This document shows positions 26,421 through 36,351 of a stretch of 64,000 nt of DNA, in pieces; the stretch's first letter is position 1; the number at the start of each line of letters is the position of its first letter. The stretch is from an uncultured bacterium (GTDB lineage: Bacteria > Cyanobacteriota > Vampirovibrionia > Gastranaerophilales > Gastranaerophilaceae). Location: the NCBI GenBank assembly GCA_949284415.1, contig CASDVM010000020.1:1-64000 (forward strand), written 5' to 3'. Below the pieces are notes generated by a model that made no database searches, was not told where the DNA came from, and was given only the letters and a program-made list of their open reading frames with translations. The translations under genes and the position numbers were made by a program.

Positions 26421-27488
26421 TTATCTGGTTTTGCTTTTCGGATCAAGAATATCTCTTATTGTATCACCTATAAGATTAAATGCCAATACCGCAATAAAAA
26501 TTAAAAATCCTGGAGTTAAAAGCCATGGACGATAGATTATATTTGTATATTCCTGAGCTTCTTTAAGCATATTTCCCCAGCTTGCATCAGGCTGTTGAAT
26601 TCCTAATCCCAGAAAGCTTAAGCCCGACTCCGACAAAATATATGAAGGGACGGATAAAGTCATCGCAACAATAACAAAACTGGTTGTCTGAGGCAGGATA
26701 TGTTTTACGATAATTCTGAAACGCGATGCTCCTATTGATTTTGCGGCCTGAACATATTCCTGATTTTTTATTGATAAAACCATACCTCTCACAACACGAG
26801 CAAAACCTGCCCAGCCTATAAGCGCTAAAATAATTACAATAAGCATAAACCGCTGAACGCTTGTCATACCTGACGGCAGAATTGATGCAAGTATAATTAA
26901 CAGATAAAAACTCGGGATAGACATAACAGCTTCAGCAAACCTCATCATGACCATATCAACTTTACCGCCAAAATATCCTGCAACCCCGCCGTATAAAAGT
27001 CCTATAGGGAAAAGAACAAACAACGCAAGAAAACCGATTGTCATTGAAATTCTTCCGCCGAAAAGTATCCGCGAAAATACATCACGCCCGTTAATATCAG
27101 TACCGAGCAAAAACAACCTTCCGCACTCATCAGTTGTAACAAGATGTCGCTTCATAGGGATTAATCCCAAAAATTTATATGGCTGCCCATGCGAGAAAAA
27201 TCTCACGTAATGCTTCTGGCTTCTATCCGGCGTATAAATAATTTTCAAATCATTGGAATCAAATTCGCGTTTATAATTGTATGTATATGGTCTTGAAAGT
27301 TTCCCGTTTTCATCTATGGTAAAAATTTTAGAAGGCGGAACATAAGCCATTGACCTGTCCGAAAAATCTTTTGTATAAGGAGCTAAAAAATCCGCAAAAA
27401 ACAGGGCAAAATAAATTATACCGAGAACAATAACGGCAATTCTTGCAAATTTATCTTTCCATAACTGCTTGAATAAATCTCTAATCAT
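26421..27488 (-). CDS. Peptide ABC transporter permease, DppC/OppC type
   Basis: The 355-residue inner-membrane permease has an N-terminal membrane segment, then a periplasmic insert of ~100 residues (about 40-135) and five membrane segments. The insert ends in LLGTDINGRDVFSRILFGGR, in short GTDINGRDVFSRILFGG, the DppC hallmark. The EAA loop that docks the ATPase reads AAKSIGASRFRIIVKHILP. The long insert resembles YejE-like permeases. It overlaps the upstream permease gene by four bases. ATPase genes are not in the window next to it, so the operon either lacks them or shares ATPases from elsewhere. Confidence 0.92.
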   Translation of the reverse strand: MIRDLFKQLWKDKFARIAVIVLGIIYFALFFADFLAPYTKDFSDRSMAYVPPSKIFTIDENGKLSRPYTYNYKREFDSNDLKIIYTPDRSQKHYVRFFSHGQPYKFLGLIPMKRHLVTTDECGRLFLLGTDINGRDVFSRILFGGRISMTIGFLALFVLFPIGLLYGGVAGYFGGKVDMVMMRFAEAVMSIPSFYLLIILASILPSGMTSVQRFMLIVIILALIGWAGFARVVRGMVLSIKNQEYVQAAKSIGASRFRIIVKHILPQTTSFVIVAMTLSVPSYILSESGLSFLGLGIQQPDASWGNMLKEAQEYTNIIYRPWLLTPGFLIFIAVLAFNLIGDTIRDILDPKSKTR

Positions 27489-28474
27489 GCCTGACTCCCT
27501 TCTCTTATTCGCGGATCTGTAATAATCAAGAGAATATCGGCAATTAAATTGCCTAAAATCAGCATTACTGCTCCCATCATCAAAGATGCCATAACAAGAT
27601 TAATATCGGATTTCAAAACAGCCTCTAAAATCAGACGTCCAAGACCGGGATATTGAAAAACATATTCTGTCAAAGCAGCTCCGCTTAAAAGTCCTGCGAA
27701 TTCAAATCCGAGAAGAGTTATAAGAGGATTAACGGCATTTCTGAGAGCATGCTTAAATATAACCTTAAATTCGCTAAGTCCTTTTGCTCTGGCAAATTTC
27801 ACGTAATCGCTATCCAGAACATCTAACAAATTACCTCTCATCTGTCTTTGGAGCCCTGCAAGAGAAAGTGTGAAAAGAACAGTTACGGGCAGTACAAGGT
27901 GATGCGTAATATCCCAGATTTTTTGAGGGAATGTCATATCCACAAAATTGGAACTTGTAAGCCCTCCCACCGGAAACCACCCTGTTTTAACAGCAAAAAT
28001 CAAGAGTAATACGGCAAAGAAAAAAGACGGTATTGCCATGCCGATACTTGTAAGAACAGTTAAAATCCTGTCAAAAGGAGTTTTCCAAAATACAGCAGAA
28101 AGAATACCGAGCGGCACACCGACTGTCCACGAAAGAAATATTACAATAACAGTTAAAAGCAGAGTATTTGGGATACGTTCTTTCAATTTTGTACTTACCT
28201 GTTCTCCGTTTGAGGTTACTCCAAGATCTCCCTTTACAAATGATTTTGCCCATTTACCGTACTGAACAATTATGGGTTTGTCAAGCCCCAGACGCTCAGT
28301 TTCTTTCTGCAAAGTTTCTTTTGAAACAGAAGGATTCAACCTCAATTCGGCAAGCGGATCTACAGGCGACAGGCGTATTATAAAAAAGCTTATCAGTGAA
28401 ACGATTATAAGCAGCGGTATTGTTTGAAGTATTGTTTGAAGTATTCTTTTTAGTATATATATTAGTATTTGCAT
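27485..28474 (-). CDS. Peptide ABC transporter permease, DppB/OppB type
   Basis: The 329-residue permease has six membrane segments. The N-terminal IVSLISFFIIRLSPVDP segment, FVKGDLGVTSNG and the EAA loop ARAKGLSEFKVIFKHALRNA are typical. It pairs with the DppC-type permease to form the channel. AAGGA precedes the ATG, and the 3' end overlaps the next gene by four bases. The gap to the binding-protein gene upstream contains a long hairpin. Confidence 0.93.
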   Translation of the reverse strand: MQILIYILKRILQTILQTIPLLIIVSLISFFIIRLSPVDPLAELRLNPSVSKETLQKETERLGLDKPIIVQYGKWAKSFVKGDLGVTSNGEQVSTKLKERIPNTLLLTVIVIFLSWTVGVPLGILSAVFWKTPFDRILTVLTSIGMAIPSFFFAVLLLIFAVKTGWFPVGGLTSSNFVDMTFPQKIWDITHHLVLPVTVLFTLSLAGLQRQMRGNLLDVLDSDYVKFARAKGLSEFKVIFKHALRNAVNPLITLLGFEFAGLLSGAALTEYVFQYPGLGRLILEAVLKSDINLVMASLMMGAVMLILGNLIADILLIITDPRIREGSQA

Positions 28475-28499
28475 TGTTGTCCTTATTTTAAAGTTAAAA

Positions 28500-28608
28500 A
28501 GTAAACAGGTTAATAAGTAAGTGCATTTTGTTCGCTTCGCTCAAAATATATTTGCACGAAGTGCCGATATGAACTTATTCACGGATTCACTTATTAACTT
28601 ATTTACTT
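28500..28608 (-). repeat. Long intercistronic inverted repeat in the peptide transporter operon
   Basis: The left arm 28500-28523 and right arm 28588-28608 form an imperfect stem of about 20 bp (shared AGTAAA and GTTAATAAGT blocks). The right arm includes the stop codon of the binding-protein gene. No T run follows on the minus strand. It sits between the binding-protein and permease genes, where such hairpins often stabilise the upstream mRNA. Confidence 0.65.
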
Positions 28609-30434
28609 TCATAAATTTCCTCAATATTATGCGTAACCCCGCCTAAATTTGTCGGGTATATGTTTTTGAATTTGTCTCTTAATGCCACTATTATTATAGG
28701 CGAATAAATATATATCAAAGGCTTTTCATCATATACTATAGCCTGATACTCATCGTAATATCTTTTTCTGTCCTCAAATTTTGTAGCAAGTGCCCCTTGA
28801 GTGTAAAGATAATCAATACGTTCTTCAAAAGGATAACGTTTGCTGTTTAAGTCCTTTTCAAGCCTCTGATTAAATATATGCAGTGTTCCGTCAGAAAGCC
28901 AGACATTTTTCCCGCCGTTCGGTTCAAGAGGCGACCCTGTAAATCCCATTATAACCATATCCCAATCAAGAGTAGCCATAAGTTTATTTACAAGAGAATT
29001 AAATTCAATGGGTTTGAAATTGACTTTCATCCCTAAATCTTCAAGATCCTGCTTAACCATAACCCCGATAGCTTCGCGCTCTGTGTTACCTGCGTTTGTA
29101 TAAAGGTCAAATTCAACATGATTTCCGAATTTGTCAATCAAATGTCCTACCTTATCCCATTTAAAACCTGATTTTTTCAATAATTCTTTTGATTTTTCAA
29201 GATTTCTGCCATAACCTTTAAGCTCTTTATTCAAAAAGATTGAATTTAATGTTTCAGGAGTAAATAAAGGTTCCGCAAGACCATTTGCAATATTAAATAT
29301 CATATTTTCCCTGTCAATAGCATAATCCACTGCCTGACGAAAGTTTTTATCCTGAAACCAGACCTGCTTCTTAGGGTCAACATAATATTTCCCGTTTTCA
29401 TCTTTACGGTTGTTCATATTCATGGAAATATACATAGTTCCTGTATTAGGTCCTATATTGTAGACCGTAAAGTCTCCGTGTTTTTCCATTTCCTTAAAAC
29501 GTGCGACATTTGCACCTTGAAGACTTATCTCATCAAGTTCTCCGCCTTCAAATTTTAATACCTGATTGTTTATATCACCAACAATCAAATAAACAAGTTT
29601 ATCAAGATAAGGAAGCTTCTGACCGTCTTTATTTATAACATAATAATCAGGATTTTTTTCAAACACAACTCTTTGAGCAGGAACATATTCTTTAAGTCTG
29701 AAAGCTCCCGATGTTACAAGATTTTTCGGGTTTATATTTGTGGATAGAAATCCGTCAAAATACGCCTTGCCCTTTTTTACGGCAGGTTCAAAGAAATGTT
29801 TCGGTGCAATAGGAGTTGCAAGCATTCTTAAAAACGGTGCAAAAGGTTCGGGAGTAACAAATTTAACTGTATAATCATCAAGTTTTTCTACTGCAGGCAG
29901 CTTCCCGTCTATAACTATTGAATCTCTTGTCGAGGTATTTCCAAACCCGTCAAAAATAATATTCCGCCACGTAAAAACAACGTCATCAGCCGTAATCGGC
30001 TTCCCGTCAGACCATTTTATACCGTGCCTTAATTTTACAATGTATTCTTTCCCGTTTACCGTAAAAGATTTTGCAAGTTTCGGTATTGTATCGCCTGTTA
30101 CAGGGTCGGTTGTAACAAGCCCGTCATACATAATATCCGACATTTGAGAAGAAATATTGTCTTTGGAATTAAACGGGTTAAAAGTTTTCGGCCCCTCCCC
30201 AATTGTTGAAGAAACAAAAGTCCCTCCGAATTTCCCGACAGGTGCCTGTGATTGCAGATAATCAACACCGTTAATTGTTACATTTTTCTCAAGCGGGTAT
30301 TCAACATTATTGGTTTGTGCTTTTTCTCTTAATACGGGCTTATTAAAATCTGACGGCATATCTGCTCTCAAACAAGCCCTGCCTGACACCAGAATAATAA
30401 ACAAAACCAGGATAACATAAATAACCCTTCTCAT
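28599..30434 (-). CDS. Extracellular solute-binding protein, family 5 (peptide-type)
   Basis: The 611-residue protein has an N-terminal hydrophobic export signal (VIYVILVLFIILVSG). A cysteine follows at GRAC, but the lipobox is not canonical because of the Arg, so lipid anchoring is uncertain. The family-5 pattern is clear: TFNPFNSKDNISSQ, YDGLVTTDPVTGDTIPKLA, LRHGIKWSDGKPITADDVVFTW. It delivers peptides or similar solutes to the two permeases downstream. The start has no SD sequence but has an extended -10 box six bases upstream. Confidence 0.92.
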   Translation of the reverse strand: MRRVIYVILVLFIILVSGRACLRADMPSDFNKPVLREKAQTNNVEYPLEKNVTINGVDYLQSQAPVGKFGGTFVSSTIGEGPKTFNPFNSKDNISSQMSDIMYDGLVTTDPVTGDTIPKLAKSFTVNGKEYIVKLRHGIKWSDGKPITADDVVFTWRNIIFDGFGNTSTRDSIVIDGKLPAVEKLDDYTVKFVTPEPFAPFLRMLATPIAPKHFFEPAVKKGKAYFDGFLSTNINPKNLVTSGAFRLKEYVPAQRVVFEKNPDYYVINKDGQKLPYLDKLVYLIVGDINNQVLKFEGGELDEISLQGANVARFKEMEKHGDFTVYNIGPNTGTMYISMNMNNRKDENGKYYVDPKKQVWFQDKNFRQAVDYAIDRENMIFNIANGLAEPLFTPETLNSIFLNKELKGYGRNLEKSKELLKKSGFKWDKVGHLIDKFGNHVEFDLYTNAGNTEREAIGVMVKQDLEDLGMKVNFKPIEFNSLVNKLMATLDWDMVIMGFTGSPLEPNGGKNVWLSDGTLHIFNQRLEKDLNSKRYPFEERIDYLYTQGALATKFEDRKRYYDEYQAIVYDEKPLIYIYSPIIIVALRDKFKNIYPTNLGGVTHNIEEIYESK

Positions 30435-30440
30435 ATTTTC

Positions 30441-30449
30441 AGGATAACA
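30441..30449 (-). promoter_or_regulatory. Extended -10 box of the peptide-binding protein gene, leaderless
   Basis: On the minus strand TGTTATCCT matches the extended -10 pattern with two mismatches in the hexamer and ends six bases before the ATG at 30434. No SD sequence lies between. Confidence 0.4.
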
Positions 30450-30484
30450 TAAATATAAATTTTGTTTATAGCCTGAGTGTTGAT

Positions 30485-31414
30485 TTATTCATAAATTTCA
30501 CATTTGCCGTCCTTTATGTAATCCATATTCTTTTCATAGATAACATGAGCCGTACAGGCATCCCCTCTGTTAATAGATTGTTCATCATCCAATACTCCTG
30601 AAAGTCCGCCCGGTAAAATTCTATCTTTATAAACAGCAAATGTATGTAAATCAATGCCCAGCTTATTAGGCGTAGTATCCCCGTTTACATCAACTCGTAA
30701 TAGAGCACATGCCGCACCTTTATTACCACAGGTATTTGAGTATGTCAAAGATGAAATAGACATACCGTCATTTAAAATTGCATTGGAATACCATGAATTA
30801 TTATTTAAATTAAGACCGAAACCAGCAGACCCAATAGATCCGTATATTATATCCGAAAAACACCCTTTCTCATTTTTCCCGCAAAATTTTAATACATTCA
30901 TATATGGCAATATATAATACAAAAAATCTTCTTCATCGCTGCTTGATGATTCATACCCTGCTAAATTCCATCCCGAAATATCACCGTTATCCTGCTTTGC
31001 CCTTATATAAGCATTGCTGATAACAGTATAAAATTTATTAAGTTTAGATACATATTCCTGAATTTTATACTTTTGAATTAATGATGGCATTGTCATTGCT
31101 GCAACTACCCCGATAATTCCTAATGTGATTAAGACCTCTGCAAGAGTAAACGCGGCTCGTTTTTTAAGTACTGTGTGAAAAGTGAAGCATGAAGAACTTT
31201 TCCCTTTCCCCTTGCGGGAGAGGGGAGGAATATACAGGACATGGGTTTGAATATTAAGACCTGTCATCGCGCACATGGTGCGCGATCTTTTAATAACACA
31301 TCCCGGATTGCGCAATAAATGCGCAATGAAATTACCGTATAAAACTTGACTTAATGCCCTTCCGGCAGCTAAAAATCCCCCCCCCGACATTCTTGAATAA
31401 TCAAATCTTTTCAT
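30485..31414 (-). CDS. Type IV prepilin-like protein with an aberrant, G-tract-bearing 5' extension
   Basis: The normal part starts at about residue 84 (KKRAAFTLAEVLITLGIIGVV, with FTLAEV at 89-94), the class III-like prepilin signal and helix. A ~200-residue pilin-like head ends in DYIKDGKCEIYE. Ahead of it are ~85 residues that look like intergenic DNA read in frame: hairpins, a segment shared with the groES-groEL gap, and a nine-G tract at codons 10-13. AAGGAG precedes the ATG at 31414, so the extension can be translated. A prepilin peptidase might not process such a long leader. Either an inserted repeat displaced the true start, or the extension is a phase-variable switch. Confidence 0.7.
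   Translation of the reverse strand: MKRFDYSRMSGGGFLAAGRALSQVLYGNFIAHLLRNPGCVIKRSRTMCAMTGLNIQTHVLYIPPLSRKGKGKSSSCFTFHTVLKKRAAFTLAEVLITLGIIGVVAAMTMPSLIQKYKIQEYVSKLNKFYTVISNAYIRAKQDNGDISGWNLAGYESSSSDEEDFLYYILPYMNVLKFCGKNEKGCFSDIIYGSIGSAGFGLNLNNNSWYSNAILNDGMSISSLTYSNTCGNKGAACALLRVDVNGDTTPNKLGIDLHTFAVYKDRILPGGLSGVLDDEQSINRGDACTAHVIYEKNMDYIKDGKCEIYE
31266..31327. repeat. Two perfect hairpins inside the prepilin 5' extension
   Basis: ATCGCGCAC-ATG-GTGCGCGAT (31266-31286) is a 9-bp stem and ATTGCGCA-ATAAA-TGCGCAAT (31307-31327) is an 8-bp stem. Both are GC-rich against an AT-rich background, as in dispersed intergenic palindromes, and are unusual within coding sequence. Confidence 0.75.
31377..31385. 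repeat. Nine-base homopolymer (G9 on the coding strand) near the prepilin start
   Basis: Nine C on the plus strand read as G9 about 29 bases after the ATG of the prepilin gene. A change by one or two bases would put the whole protein out of frame. Confidence 0.9.
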
Positions 31415-31581
31415 TTCTCAACTCCTTATTTATATCCTAAATCTATATTTAAAGTATAGCGTATTTTAATTAAATTTTCAAGAGGTATCAAAGCTGTATA
31501 CTCCTCCTCTCTCTTTGTGAGAGGGAGGAGCTCTTGACGAGTTCGGGAGTCGTTAGAGATGCGGGAGAGGGTTTTATCAGA
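31415..31581. other. Intergenic region with an imperfect hairpin
   Basis: The stretch between the prepilin start and repeat copy 2 has no convincing gene. Bases 31501-31530 form an imperfect CTCC-rich/GGAG-rich hairpin with a TTTG loop. The AAGGAG SD sequence of the prepilin lies at about 31421-31426. Confidence 0.5.
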
Positions 31582-31998
31582 GGACAGGATGTCAGGAGCT
31601 ATTATCTGTGCTGCGCACAAAAATAACTTCTGTAACCAGCTTGCCTTCTTGTCTTCAGTTCATCTGTTCTTCCGAATTGTACCCAACCCTAACTCTCCCC
31701 ATTCGGGGAGGGGAACGTTGCCGTTCCATCCCCAATTTGAGTTTTGCATGAGCTTGTTCTGGCATTGTAAGAAAATGTGACGTCTGGAACGCCACGCTTC
31801 TTCGGCAATTACGTCAATATTTCAAGCAAAACAGATGCGAGGAATAAGAAGTTAAGTAAATCTGTTCCGAATTACGTGAATACCCGGGTGCGTTGACTGA
31901 ACAAAACGATATTACGAATAAAATTTATAATATTTGAACATTCGTTAAAGCGACTTATGCACAGTCGTAAGCTGTAATGGATGGAACGGCTACGTTCC
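31582..31998. repeat. Dispersed ~400-bp structured repeat, copy 2
   Basis: This copy is in the same orientation as copy 1 (25226-25632). The core 31693-31998 has the same length, 306 bases, with 11 substitutions by my count. It ends with the same GGAACG-GCTA-CGTTCC hairpin. It lies directly upstream of the groES promoter region. The flanks of the two copies do not show an obvious target-site duplication. Confidence 0.85.
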
Positions 31999-32054
31999 AA
32001 AAAAATTAATTTTTCCTTAAGAAAATTAATTTTTTTGCAAATTCGTTATATAAA

Positions 32055-32060
32055 TATAAT
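32055..32060 (+). promoter_or_regulatory. groES -10 box
   Basis: TATAAT lies 35 bases before the groES ATG, with a T-rich stretch and TTGCAA (32035-32040) upstream, though the 14-base spacer is short. No CIRCE-type inverted repeat (TTAGCACTC / GAGTGCTAA) is seen around it, so HrcA control is not supported. Confidence 0.5.
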
Positions 32061-32094
32061 GTAGACTTGAATTAGGAGAAAAGGAGAGAATATT

Positions 32095-32379
32095 ATGTTA
32101 AAACCATTAGCAGACAGAATTGTTATTAAAGTAATTGAAGATACTGAACAAACTTCAGGCGGAATTTTTATCCCCGACAGTGCCAAAGAAAAACCGCAAA
32201 AAGGCGAAGTTGTTGCAGTAGGTGCCGGTAAAATGAACGAAAAAGGCGAAAGAGAACCTATGGATGTTAAAGTCGGCGATACAATTCTTTATGCAAAATA
32301 TGCAGGAACAGATATTAAAATTGACGGAGTTGAATACAAAATCCTGTCAGTTAAAGATGCATTGGCAATTATTGAATAA
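32095..32379 (+). CDS. groES: Co-chaperonin GroES
   Basis: The 94-residue protein has the normal GroES length. [11 protein letters not shown] at the start, the mobile-loop region [13 protein letters not shown], and [11 protein letters not shown] are typical. It caps the GroEL ring during folding. AAGGAGAG serves as SD sequence. groEL follows after 106 bases, a wider gap than usual, and that gap contains a hairpin. Confidence 0.97.
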   Translation: MLKPLADRIVIKVIEDTEQTSGGIFIPDSAKEKPQKGEVVAVGAGKMNEKGEREPMDVKVGDTILYAKYAGTDIKIDGVEYKILSVKDALAIIE

Positions 32380-32386
32380 GTGAAGC

Positions 32387-32439
32387 GTGAAGAGTGAAAC
32401 GAGAAAAAGTCGCTTTAAACTTCACCGTTCACTCTTCAC
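32387..32439. repeat. Hairpin between groES and groEL
   Basis: GTGAAGAGTGAA (32387-32398) pairs perfectly with TTCACTCTTCAC (32428-32439) around a 29-base loop. The left arm belongs to a short dispersed sequence also seen in the prepilin 5' extension at 31181-31196 (AGTGAAGCATGAAGAA there, AGTGAAGCGTGAAGAG here). Confidence 0.7.
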
Positions 32440-32485
32440 TTAATCCGTGTAAGGTAAAAAATTGAATAAAAATGGAGGCATATAA

Positions 32486-34123
<1,638 letters not shown>

Positions 34124-34146
34124 CCTTGTATTTAATATTAACGGGA

Positions 34147-34187
34147 AAACAGATATTGTCAAAATGGCAATATCTGTTTTTTTGTAC
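34147..34187 (+). terminator. Terminator of groES-groEL
   Basis: AAACAGATATTG (34147-34158) pairs perfectly with CAATATCTGTTT (34168-34179), followed by a run of T. Confidence 0.92.
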
Positions 34188-34204
34188 ATAAATTTAAAAA
34201 TATA

Positions 34205-35125
34205 TTAGTCAAACAACACGCTTGATAAATATCGTTCGCCTGTATCAGGTAAAATTACAACAATCAATTTACCCTCATTATCAGGCATTTTCGCAAATTC
34301 CAAACCTGCATACATTGCGGCTCCCGATGAAATCCCGCAAAGAATACCTTCATCTGACGCAAGCTTTTTAGCCGTATCAACAGCGTCTATATCACCTACA
34401 GGATAAATAATATCGACAACACCCCTGTCAAAATTTCTCGGTACAAAATTTGCCCCTATTCCCTGAATAGCATGAGAACCGGCAGGCTTCCCCGCCAATA
34501 CCTGTGAACGGAATGGTTCAACAGCAACAATTTGAATATCAGGATTTTTTTTCTTTAAACTTCTGCCTATACCTGTAATTGTTCCGCCTGTGCCCACTCC
34601 TGCAATAACAATATCTACGGCACCATCTGTATCATTCCAGATTTCTTCCGCGGTAGTTTTTTCGTGAATTTGAGGATTTGCAGGATTGTTAAACTGCATA
34701 GGGATAAAAGAATCCGGAATCTGCTCTCTAAGTTCCATTGCCTTATCGACAGCACCTTTCATACCTTTATCGGCATCTGTCAAAACTATTTCAGCTCCGT
34801 AAGCCTGAAGCAGTTTACGCCTTTCAAGGCTCATATTTTCAGGCATAGTCAAAATCATTTTATAACCTTTAACAGCACATACCATAGCAAGTCCTATACC
34901 TGTATTGCCGCTCGTAGGTTCTATAACAACGGCTCCATGAGTTAACAGGCCTTCCCGTTCAGCATCTTCTATCATATTTAATGCGGGACGATCTTTGCTT
35001 GATCCTGCAGGATTAAAGCTTTCAAGCTTTGCAGCAACTTCGGCGCAACCATTTTCGTTCATTCCGTTAATTTTTACAAGAGGTGTACCGCCTATTAATT
35101 CTAAAACATTTTCTGCTATCTTCAT
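34205..35125 (-). CDS. cysK: Cysteine synthase A (O-acetylserine sulfhydrylase)
   Basis: CysK makes cysteine from O-acetylserine and sulfide with PLP. GGTPLVKI, FNPAGSSKDR with the PLP lysine Lys44, EPTSGNTGIGLA and GTGGTITGIG are all present. The 306-residue length is normal. The SNPAGSS variant of the usual NPGGSVKDR is mildly unusual. The SD sequence is CAGGAG. It stands alone; no cysE is nearby. Confidence 0.95.
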   Translation of the reverse strand: MKIAENVLELIGGTPLVKINGMNENGCAEVAAKLESFNPAGSSKDRPALNMIEDAEREGLLTHGAVVIEPTSGNTGIGLAMVCAVKGYKMILTMPENMSLERRKLLQAYGAEIVLTDADKGMKGAVDKAMELREQIPDSFIPMQFNNPANPQIHEKTTAEEIWNDTDGAVDIVIAGVGTGGTITGIGRSLKKKNPDIQIVAVEPFRSQVLAGKPAGSHAIQGIGANFVPRNFDRGVVDIIYPVGDIDAVDTAKKLASDEGILCGISSGAAMYAGLEFAKMPDNEGKLIVVILPDTGERYLSSVLFD

Positions 35126-35156
35126 CTTTTTAAACTCCTGAATAAATAATATAAAA

Positions 35157-35177
35157 GGGCTGATTAAAAATCAACCC
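35157..35177 (-). terminator. Terminator after the Spy-like gene
   Basis: On the minus strand GGGTTGAT and ATCAGCCC form an 8-bp stem with one G-U pair, followed by TTTT. It lies between the Spy-like gene and cysK. Confidence 0.7.
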
Positions 35178-35210
35178 TCAGTTTATATATATGGAGATTA
35201 TGCAAATAAG

Positions 35211-35828
35211 CTATTCGACATCAGCTTCCGGTGCCGGAGGAACAGGACAAGGGCCTGCCGGTCTGGGGCCTTCAGGACCAAATCCCGGGCGAGGCCCAAA
35301 TTCTGGATGTCCGCCTTTTTTATGTCTTTTTTCGAAATTTTTACGTCCTTCTTCTTTCATCTTTTTCAATTCTTTAAGCTGTTTTTTAGTTAATATAGCT
35401 TCAAAATCTTTCATATTCTGCATACGGAGTTCATGAGCCGCACGTTTTAAAGCTTTAAGTTCTTTATGCAGTTCTGCTAATTTTTCCTGCTGCATTTCAA
35501 CCGCCATTCTTGAACGTTTTACCGCATCTATTTCCTGATGTTTTTCTTTAATTTTTTCCATAATAGGTTTCATCTGCTCAAAACTTTTCTGGCGCAGTTC
35601 TTTAGCTTGAGCTTTCTGTTCATCAGTTAATTTTAATCTTTTTTCAAAAGCTTCCTGACGTTTTTTAAATTCCGGATTTCTCGGCGGTTTCTTCACTTCC
35701 GGAGCAGCAGGAGCCGAAACTGCAGAAGGAGTATCAGCTGTAGTCTGAACCGCTGTTTCAGCTGCGAAACACATTGCAGAACTTGCAAATACCATTACAC
35801 TTGCCATAATTAAACTTTTTTTCAACAT
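35211..35828 (-). CDS. Periplasmic Spy/CpxP-like protein with LTxxQ motifs
   Basis: The 205-residue protein has a signal peptide (cleavage after MCFA), an Ala/Pro-rich linker, and a long basic helical region with LTDEQ (residues ~67-71) and LTKKQ (~145-149). These LTxxQ motifs and the charged helical content match the Spy/CpxP group of periplasmic chaperones and metal-stress sensors. The tail is Pro/Gly-rich. It is the last gene of a unit with an ECF sigma factor and its likely anti-sigma, so it may be the target or the sensor of that pathway. The SD sequence is AAAGGAT. Confidence 0.8.
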   Translation of the reverse strand: MLKKSLIMASVMVFASSAMCFAAETAVQTTADTPSAVSAPAAPEVKKPPRNPEFKKRQEAFEKRLKLTDEQKAQAKELRQKSFEQMKPIMEKIKEKHQEIDAVKRSRMAVEMQQEKLAELHKELKALKRAAHELRMQNMKDFEAILTKKQLKELKKMKEEGRKNFEKRHKKGGHPEFGPRPGFGPEGPRPAGPCPVPPAPEADVE

Positions 35829-35847
35829 AAATCTAATCCTTTCTTTT

Positions 35848-36345
35848 TTACAATAAATCTGCTAACTTTTCTGCCAATTCTTTTTTTGCGTTGTACAACC
35901 TTGATTTTATGGTCCCTGTCGGACATTTCAGTTTGAATGCGGCGTCTTCGTATGAATAACCGTATATTTCACATAACATTATGACTTCTTTGAATTTAGG
36001 CTTCAAGGAATTTATTGCCTGAGTTATCCTTTTCTGCCTGTCGTTTATTATTAACTTTAATTCAGGTGTATCTTTTTTATCTTTAATTGTATTTATTATT
36101 TCCTCATCATTGGTCAAACAATCCTGATTTCGTTTCTGTACGGACTTTAGATAATCCTTTGACACATTTTTCGCGATAGTATTTATCCAGCTTTTAAAGC
36201 TGCCTTGTTCAGTGTATTTATCGGCATTTTTCCAGACCTTTAAATACACTTCCTGTTCAAGATCTTCATTTGTTTCTTTTGTAATAAGTCTTATTATACT
36301 TCTTACATTGTTTTGATTGCTTTTGATAAGCTCTTTGAAATTCAT
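35848..36345 (-). CDS. ECF-type RNA polymerase sigma factor
   Basis: The 165-residue protein has sigma region 2 (LEQEVYLKVWKNADKY, GSFKSWINTIAKNV) and region 4 (LKPKFKEVIMLCEIYGYSYEDAA, with TGTIKSRLYNAKKEL as recognition helix). Regions 1 and 3 are absent, as in the ECF group. It starts seven bases after the anti-sigma gene, and the two are probably translated together. It likely directs RNA polymerase to envelope-stress promoters, perhaps including its own. Confidence 0.92.
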   Translation of the reverse strand: MNFKELIKSNQNNVRSIIRLITKETNEDLEQEVYLKVWKNADKYTEQGSFKSWINTIAKNVSKDYLKSVQKRNQDCLTNDEEIINTIKDKKDTPELKLIINDRQKRITQAINSLKPKFKEVIMLCEIYGYSYEDAAFKLKCPTGTIKSRLYNAKKELAEKLADLL

Positions 36346-36351
36346 TATTTA

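Noticed and set aside
31559-31780. Plus-strand reading frame across repeat copy 2
   Set aside because: The frame has no SD sequence and is not kept in the other copy, so it is not a likely gene.
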